38,113 nucleotides of DNA, taken from assembly GCA_016178595.1 (NCBI GenBank), contig JACOSY010000032.1, positions 1 through 38,113 on the forward strand, given 5' to 3'. Origin of the DNA: Ignavibacteria bacterium. Its GTDB lineage: Bacteria; Bacteroidota; Ignavibacteria; UBA10030; SZUA-254. Under the pieces are notes generated by a model, which was not told where the DNA came from, ran no database searches, and saw only the letters and a program-made list of their open reading frames with translations. Below, piece after piece: positions 33,513 to 38,113 of the stretch (positions are counted from its first letter, which is position 1; every line of letters begins with the position of its first letter). The translations under genes and the position numbers were made by a program.

Positions 33513-36500
33513 ATGAAACGACGCGCCATCCTATATTACGTTTTCTCATTCGCTCTTGTTTTATCCACTCTTCTCCCTGTCAAAGCGCAAAACGAGGAGT
33601 ACGATGAGACATGGCGTTGGGTGCAGTTCACGACCGAATCGGGTTTGCCGTCCAACCGGGTGACGGAGGTGCACGAGACTTCGGACGGAACCGTGTGGGC
33701 GATTGCCGCAGGCCGGCTTGCGTGGTACGACGGTTTTCAATGGCAGCCGATGGATCTTCCTCATGACATGCTAGACAATTACTCTGTCTCGATCCTCGGT
33801 GAAGATGGAGACAGTCTGCTCATCATGGCCCGGCATACGCTCGCGATCGGTACCAAGGCCGGCTTCCGCTCTTTTCTCTCCAATTCGGTCGATCATGCAG
33901 TTTCCTTCGGACACGGAGCATTCCTCATCGTCTCCCACTCTTCGCTCTATATTTATGAGAAGGGCTCATTGAAAACCTTCGAGCCCTCACGCAAGCTCAC
34001 CGAAGGAAAAACACTTGATATTTGGAAGACGGAAAGCGGGAACTATTGGGTGAATCTCCTTACCGGCCTGTACCGGTGGGAGGGCGGATCGTGGGTACAG
34101 AAGATCGCGGCGGGATCGGTAGCGCTGTCTCCGCACTTGCTGGCCGAGAATACGATGGGATCGGGTATTCTGTCGATAGATATTCCGTTCGAGGAGCGGG
34201 GCCTCTGGGAGTGGGAGACCGGAAGTTTGCCCCGGCGTAATATGATCGAGCGTGAATTGCTCGTCCGCGCCCTCGGTATCGGACCGCACGGAGAAGTCAT
34301 TGCAGCGTACGTGTCGGGTGAAATCCGGATCAGGCAACAGGGGAAATGGCAGCCGCTGCACGTGAGTAACCCTCAGGTACAGGATATTCTCACGATCCAA
34401 TATCGGAAAAACGGCGATGTGTGGATCGGCACCGAACAAGGACTTTTTCTCTGGAGACGTTCCCCGACACTCTGGACCAATCTTCGACACCCGTCTCCGG
34501 ATCCTCGCAATTCCATCAATGAGATTCTCTTCACACACGATGGCGCTCTGTGGCTGGCAACCAATGATGGCGTCGAGATCCGGCGCACGAATGGCACAAT
34601 CGAACACATCGACCATATCGGAAACACGGAGCTCTATACTGTCACTGGGCTTGGGGAAGACGATCATGGAGCCGTATGGATATCAAGCGGCGCTTCCTTC
34701 GAAGGTGCGTTTCGCTGGGATGGTTCGCTGTGGACCCATTTTCCCATTCTCGCCCCCGAGTCGGAGAGCACGGCAGTAAAGATTCACAAGATCAAGAAGG
34801 ATCGCCGCGGGCGACTATGGTTCCTCGGCCTCGGCAAGTATTTTCAAATTCCCGGGGTCAAACAACCGGGCGCTTTCGTCATGGAAAACGGTCGCTTCAC
34901 ACGGTGGGGCGTTGAAGAAGGACTCATCAACGGCCGGGTGTACGCATTCGCCGAGGGCCTGGATAGCGCGTACTGGTTCGGTACGTTTGGCGGCATTAGT
35001 CGGTGGAAGGATGGCAGGTGGAGGCACTTCACAACGACTGACGGACTGCCGAACAACCGCGTCTTCGTCCTGGCAATCGATCACGAAAACCGGATGTGGT
35101 TTGGTGCGAACGGCCAAACGTACGGCTTAGGATACATCGAGCCGAATGGAACAGTTCATAAGTTCTCGACGGCCGATGGTCTGGTCGATAACGACGTCTG
35201 GGATATTCAAGTCGATTCGGTCGGGCGCGTCTGGGCCGCATGCAGGGGTGGACTGAATTGCTACGATCGGGGCGTCTGGCTCACTTTCGATCAGCGGTCG
35301 GGACTCGGTCACGCGCCGCTCTGGCCCGTCCTTCCCCATTGCGGAGAAGTGTACGTCGGAACGATGGGGCGAGGTCTCGCGATCCTCCATTGGGACGGCC
35401 AATTGATGCCTCCTCCGAGAGTTACAATCGATCGCCCCACGATGGAAGGGAAAAATATTCTCCTTCGCTGGCGGACTTTTGCCTATTGGGGCGAGGTTGA
35501 GCCGGCCGATCTTTTGTGTCGATACCGAATCAATGATAGACCGTGGTCACCGTGGGATCGGCGAAAAGAGGTTGTTGAGTCGCAACTTCCATGGGGACAG
35601 TACACACTAGAAGTGCAGGCAAAAAATTTGTTAGGTAGTTATGACCAACAAGGAACCCGCACGGCCCTGCTCATTCCACCGCCATTGTACTTGCAACCGC
35701 TCTTCATCTTACCGACCGGCCTGTTGATCATCGCCGTTATTGCGCTTGGCATTATTCTCCTCGTTCGTAAAAAGCGACATGACGTCGAAATTCGCAGGAG
35801 CGAAGCAAAGTTTCGCGCTGTTGCTGAGATGACTGCCTCGGCGATCTTCATCTATCACGATGCATGCTTTCTCTTTGTAAATCCGGGCGCCGAACTTCTC
35901 ACCTGTTACACCGAAGCCGAACTTTTGCGGATGCAGTTGCAGAATTTGATCCATCCAGAATACCGAGAGCGCGTGCGAGAACAAGAAAAAACTCGTTCAG
36001 GTACGACGGCGGTTCCGCATAGAATGGAATTTAAGATTGTCACGAAGCGCGGCGAGGAGCGCTGGATTGATTATACATGGGGATGGATACGATTCCAGGG
36101 TGCACCGGCCACACTTGGAACCGCGTTTGATATTACGGAACGAAAACTTGCCGAGGAAAAACTCCGTGCGCTCACCTCCGAGCTCTCTCTGACGGAAGAG
36201 CGAGAACGGAGGCGCATGGCGACCCATCTCCACGATGTTATCGGGCAAACGCTTGCGCTCTGTAAGATCAAAGTTCGCAGCATCCAAAAATCGGATGCCT
36301 TGCACGCCGCAGAGCACCATCTTCAGGAATTGAGGGAGTTGATCGAGCAATCGATCCTCCAGACGCAGGAGCTTACCTTCGAGCTTTGTCCGCCCATCCT
36401 CTACGAGCTAAGCTTTGAATCAGCAGTCGAATGGCTCACCGAGCGGCTCGGGCGACAGCATGGCATCGCCTTTTCATTCGAAAATGATAAGGGGACAAAA

Positions 36501-36890
36501 CCGCTCGCGATCGATCTCAAGATTGTTCTGTTCCAGGCAGTTCGCGAAATCCTCATCAACGCCATTAAACATGCTGAGGCGCAGCACGTTGCTGTATCAA
36601 CAGTACGCGAAGGAACGAACATCCGGATCGACATCGCCGATGATGGCGTGGGATTCGATGCAACTGCAGATCCGCGACGAACGCACTCGGGAGGTGGATT
36701 CGGATTGTTCAATATCCGGGAGCGTCTCTCTCATCTCGACGGAACACTTGCGATTAGTTCAGCACAGGGCCGGGGAACGCGCGTTACCATCACAGCGCCG
36801 TTGCACGATAACGTCCCGGATGCTGCCGGGTCTTTGTCGGTTGCAAGTCTGGAGAAGAGTGCGAACATCCAGCCAAAGGATTCCGGATGA
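33513..36890 (+). CDS. Sensor histidine kinase: periplasmic propeller, PAS, HisKA_3/HATPase
   Basis: 1125 residues. Signal peptide 1-26. A periplasmic beta-propeller of regulator-type repeats (TVWAIAAGRLAWYDGFQW, DVWIGTEQGLFLWRR, RLWFLGLGKYF, RVWAACRGGLNCYD) covers about 30-640, followed by a Y_Y_Y-like strand domain. One membrane helix (about 730-753, LLIIAVIALGIILLV) leads to a PAS domain (FRAVAEMTASAIFIYH...) and the dimerisation/phospho-acceptor motif RRRMATHLHDVIGQTL with His907. The ATPase domain has EILINAIKHAEAQ, DDGVGFD and GGFGLFNIRERL. The NarL-type kinase pairs with the overlapping regulator gene. The ligand sensed by the propeller is unknown. ATG 33513 is preferred to an upstream GTG-frame extension because it gives the signal peptide. 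Confidence 0.93.
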   Translation: MKRRAILYYVFSFALVLSTLLPVKAQNEEYDETWRWVQFTTESGLPSNRVTEVHETSDGTVWAIAAGRLAWYDGFQWQPMDLPHDMLDNYSVSILGEDGDSLLIMARHTLAIGTKAGFRSFLSNSVDHAVSFGHGAFLIVSHSSLYIYEKGSLKTFEPSRKLTEGKTLDIWKTESGNYWVNLLTGLYRWEGGSWVQKIAAGSVALSPHLLAENTMGSGILSIDIPFEERGLWEWETGSLPRRNMIERELLVRALGIGPHGEVIAAYVSGEIRIRQQGKWQPLHVSNPQVQDILTIQYRKNGDVWIGTEQGLFLWRRSPTLWTNLRHPSPDPRNSINEILFTHDGALWLATNDGVEIRRTNGTIEHIDHIGNTELYTVTGLGEDDHGAVWISSGASFEGAFRWDGSLWTHFPILAPESESTAVKIHKIKKDRRGRLWFLGLGKYFQIPGVKQPGAFVMENGRFTRWGVEEGLINGRVYAFAEGLDSAYWFGTFGGISRWKDGRWRHFTTTDGLPNNRVFVLAIDHENRMWFGANGQTYGLGYIEPNGTVHKFSTADGLVDNDVWDIQVDSVGRVWAACRGGLNCYDRGVWLTFDQRSGLGHAPLWPVLPHCGEVYVGTMGRGLAILHWDGQLMPPPRVTIDRPTMEGKNILLRWRTFAYWGEVEPADLLCRYRINDRPWSPWDRRKEVVESQLPWGQYTLEVQAKNLLGSYDQQGTRTALLIPPPLYLQPLFILPTGLLIIAVIALGIILLVRKKRHDVEIRRSEAKFRAVAEMTASAIFIYHDACFLFVNPGAELLTCYTEAELLRMQLQNLIHPEYRERVREQEKTRSGTTAVPHRMEFKIVTKRGEERWIDYTWGWIRFQGAPATLGTAFDITERKLAEEKLRALTSELSLTEERERRRMATHLHDVIGQTLALCKIKVRSIQKSDALHAAEHHLQELRELIEQSILQTQELTFELCPPILYELSFESAVEWLTERLGRQHGIAFSFENDKGTKPLAIDLKIVLFQAVREILINAIKHAEAQHVAVSTVREGTNIRIDIADDGVGFDATADPRRTHSGGGFGLFNIRERLSHLDGTLAISSAQGRGTRVTITAPLHDNVPDAAGSLSVASLEKSANIQPKDSG

Positions 36891-37537
36891 GTACTCGTAT
36901 TATTCTTGCAGACGATCATGCGATTGTCCGCGAAGGATTGAAAAGCATTCTGGAAAACGAGCTTGGGATGACTGTCGTCGCACAAGCCGAGAGCGGACGA
37001 ACAGCAGTTGATCTGGCGTTGAAATTGAAGCCGGATATCGTCATCATGGATATTTCAATGCCCGATCTCAATGGCATCGAAGCGACCCGCAGGATTCTAT
37101 CTGAATCGGCCGGTGTCAAGGTCATCGCGCTGTCGATGCATTCCGATAAACGCTATGTTGCGGAGATGCTCAAAGCGGGCGCGTCCGGGTATTTGTTGAA
37201 GCACAGTGCGCTCGATGAATTAGAGCGTGCCATTAAGACCGTTCTTTCCGACAAAACATATGTGAGTCCTGCTATTGCCGGCGTGGTAGTGAAGGACTAC
37301 ATCCAGCGCCTTGCGTCAGAATCGGAAGGATCCGTAACGCTGCTTACTCCCAAAGAGCGTGAGGTTCTGCAACTCATTGCCGAGGGTAGGTCGACGAAAG
37401 AAATCGCAGGGAAGCTCAACGTCAGTGTTCCCACAGTGGAATCCCACCGGCAGCACATCATGGAGAAACTCGATCTTCATAGTGTTGCCGAACTGACGAA
37501 ATTCGCCATTCGTGAAGGACTCACCTCTCTCGAGTAG
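36887..37537 (+). CDS. NarL/FixJ-type response regulator
   Basis: 216 residues. Receiver domain with the acidic pocket D9-D10, the phospho-accepting D55 in DIVIMDISMPDLNG, and K near GASGYLLKHS. The C-terminal LuxR-type helix-turn-helix runs LTPKEREVLQLIAEGRSTKEIAGKLNVSVPTVESHRQHIMEKL. The start overlaps the kinase stop (ATGA), so it is the cognate regulator. Palindromes just downstream (37558-37569 and 37587-37608) are candidate DNA targets or structural elements. Confidence 0.95.
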   Translation: MSTRIILADDHAIVREGLKSILENELGMTVVAQAESGRTAVDLALKLKPDIVIMDISMPDLNGIEATRRILSESAGVKVIALSMHSDKRYVAEMLKAGASGYLLKHSALDELERAIKTVLSDKTYVSPAIAGVVVKDYIQRLASESEGSVTLLTPKEREVLQLIAEGRSTKEIAGKLNVSVPTVESHRQHIMEKLDLHSVAELTKFAIREGLTSLE

Positions 37538-37557
37538 TTTTTTCCCGCCCTACGACC

Positions 37558-37608
37558 ATCGTGCACGATCGGCGTTTCTCATGTATTTCCATGACTGAAA
37601 TCATGGAA
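37558..37608. promoter_or_regulatory. Two palindromes between the regulator and the orphan sorting-domain gene
   Basis: ATCGTGCACGAT (37558-37569) is a perfect 12-base palindrome. TTCCATGA (37587-37594) and TCATGGAA (37601-37608) flank CTGAAA. Neither is followed by a T run. They lie directly upstream of a promoter-like site and may be regulator-binding sites. Confidence 0.4.
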
Positions 37609-37615
37609 TCCCTGA

Positions 37616-37644
37616 TTGCGCGACAGCCAATCCTCCCCTATCTT
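37616..37644 (+). promoter_or_regulatory. Candidate promoter for the orphan sorting-domain gene
   Basis: TTGCGC (37616-37621), 17 bases, TATCTT (37639-37644); start near 37651, followed by GGAGAAAG and the ATG at 37671. Confidence 0.45.
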
Positions 37645-37670
37645 ACTCCATCGGAGAAAGTCCCATATCC

Positions 37671-37952
37671 ATGGTCTATGAACTTACATCGCGCTTAAGC
37701 TACCCGGATCCATTCAAACCGTCAGGTGTCGAATTCGAGCTGCCCACGCATGCTGAAGTGACGCTGACACTGTTCGATCAATCCGGTCGTGAAGTTACAA
37801 CACTTCTGAAAGATAAACCCCTCGCTGCCGGCACACACACAATTGATTTTTCCGATATCAAACTCAACGGAGAAATGTATTTCTATCGGCTTTCTATTCA
37901 GATGGATGGACAAAACTTCGTCGACACGAAAAAGATCGTATTGACCAAGTAG
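37671..37952 (+). CDS. Orphan T9SS sorting-domain protein without signal peptide
   Basis: 93 residues that are almost nothing but a T9SS-like C-terminal domain: SYPDPFKPSGVEFELP (a divergent SYPNPFNP), TLTLFDQSGREVTTLL, LAAGTHTIDF and MYFYRLSIQ to KKIVLTK. No signal peptide precedes it, so it cannot reach the T9SS by the usual route. GGAGAAAG ten bases upstream and a promoter-like site suggest it is expressed. Either a truncated cargo gene remnant or a cytoplasmic protein using this fold; no neighbouring passenger domain is in frame. Confidence 0.65.
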   Translation: MVYELTSRLSYPDPFKPSGVEFELPTHAEVTLTLFDQSGREVTTLLKDKPLAAGTHTIDFSDIKLNGEMYFYRLSIQMDGQNFVDTKKIVLTK

Positions 37953-38002
37953 CATGCACCGCTTCAGAATATGATTTCATGAGTTCTACAAGGAAGTGCA
38001 AC

Positions 38003-38033
38003 ACTCCAGGAGAGAATTTGTTATTCTTGGAGT
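38003..38033 (+). promoter_or_regulatory. Hairpin directly before the IS30-type start codon
   Basis: ACTCCA (38003-38008) pairs with TGGAGT (38028-38033) and AGAAT (38013-38017) with ATTCT (38023-38027), with a 4-base bulge. The ATG follows immediately, so the structure could control access of ribosomes. Confidence 0.45.
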
Positions 38034-38113
38034 ATGGCACCTATACCACAGTATCATCAACTGTCTCTTGATGAAAGAGATCATATTGCCGTCTATCGGG
38101 CTCAGGGGTTGTC
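38034..38113 (+). CDS. IS30-family transposase, N-terminal fragment
   Basis: The ATG at 38034 opens a frame of 26 codons to the window edge. The peptide contains YHQLSLDERDHIAVYRAQGLS, the helix-turn-helix opening (xxLSxxERxxIxxLxxxGxS) of IS30-family transposases. The rest of the enzyme, with its DDE site, lies beyond the window. Confidence 0.75.
   Translation, partial: MAPIPQYHQLSLDERDHIAVYRAQGL

Larger units (their letters stand above)
37985..38113 (+). mobile_element. Left part of an IS30-family element (runs off the window)
   Basis: Supported by the transposase start at 38034 and by GAAGTGCAACACT at 37993-38005, whose complement resembles terminal repeats of IS30-family elements. The exact boundary is not clear. 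Confidence 0.5.

Overview
The window looks like chromosome from a member of the Bacteroidota/Chlorobiota side of the FCB group, most plausibly an Ignavibacteria- or Kapabacteria-like lineage. Six proteins end in the type IX secretion (T9SS) C-terminal sorting domain (five with the consensus Q(N/S)(Y/F)PNPFN followed by a beta-rich tail ending in KMLLVR/RQMILLK-like residues, and one divergent orphan copy). In contrast to classical Bacteroidetes, many genes have clear Shine-Dalgarno sites, and nine intergenic promoter candidates fit a TTGACA / TATAAT pattern with an exact 17-base spacer. The taxonomic call is an inference; no rRNA or ribosomal protein gene is present to anchor it.

Layout. 1-93: start of an unknown minus-strand gene. 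232-615: secreted Lys/Met-rich repeat protein. 706-5910: molybdenum-cofactor block with a membrane-side sulfite-oxidase-fold enzyme, a Cys/His lipoprotein, a b-type cytochrome, moaA, a small secreted protein, a moaC-mogA fusion and a second, cytoplasmic sulfite-oxidase-fold enzyme. A four-helix-bundle gene framed by inverted 7-base arrays sits between the last two. 5972-9491: two T9SS cargo proteins, one with an HEXXH metalloprotease motif. 9637-16510: rmuC, a YciO/Sua5-type gene, a stand-alone class III cyclase overlapping a membrane protein, a small charged protein, an AddB-like nuclease and a DUF971 protein. 16617-22627: three more T9SS cargo genes in a row, more AT-rich than their neighbours. 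22740-28498: pfkA, aat, a second four-helix-bundle gene framed by inverted 8-base arrays, an amidohydrolase, a SnoaL/DUF4440 protein, purC and a 1-Cys-like peroxiredoxin. 28805-30256: an ISNCY/IS1202-like insertion sequence with a frameshifted transposase. 30425-33318: an active/inactive M16 peptidase pair. 33513-37537: a propeller-type NarL-family sensor kinase and its response regulator. 37671-37952: an orphan T9SS sorting domain. 38034-end: start of an IS30-family transposase.

The molybdenum genes make sense together: MoaA and MoaC form the pterin, the MogA half adenylylates molybdopterin, and the two oxidoreductases consume the cofactor, with the cytochrome b as likely redox partner of the exported one. 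The kinase and regulator overlap by four bases and form one signalling unit; the M16 pair also overlaps by four bases and is probably a heterodimer.

The most unusual signal is a set of short-period degenerate arrays: GATTCAY (7 bases), AGGTNNN (7 bases) and ATTGNNTC (8 bases). They repeatedly start at or run through the stop codon of the upstream gene. Two pairs are arranged as inverted repeats around four-helix-bundle (S23/Avd-like) genes, reproducing outside rRNA the architecture of 23S rRNA intervening sequences. One further pair (26236-26294) is back-to-back with no gene between. This is my leading candidate for an undescribed element family.
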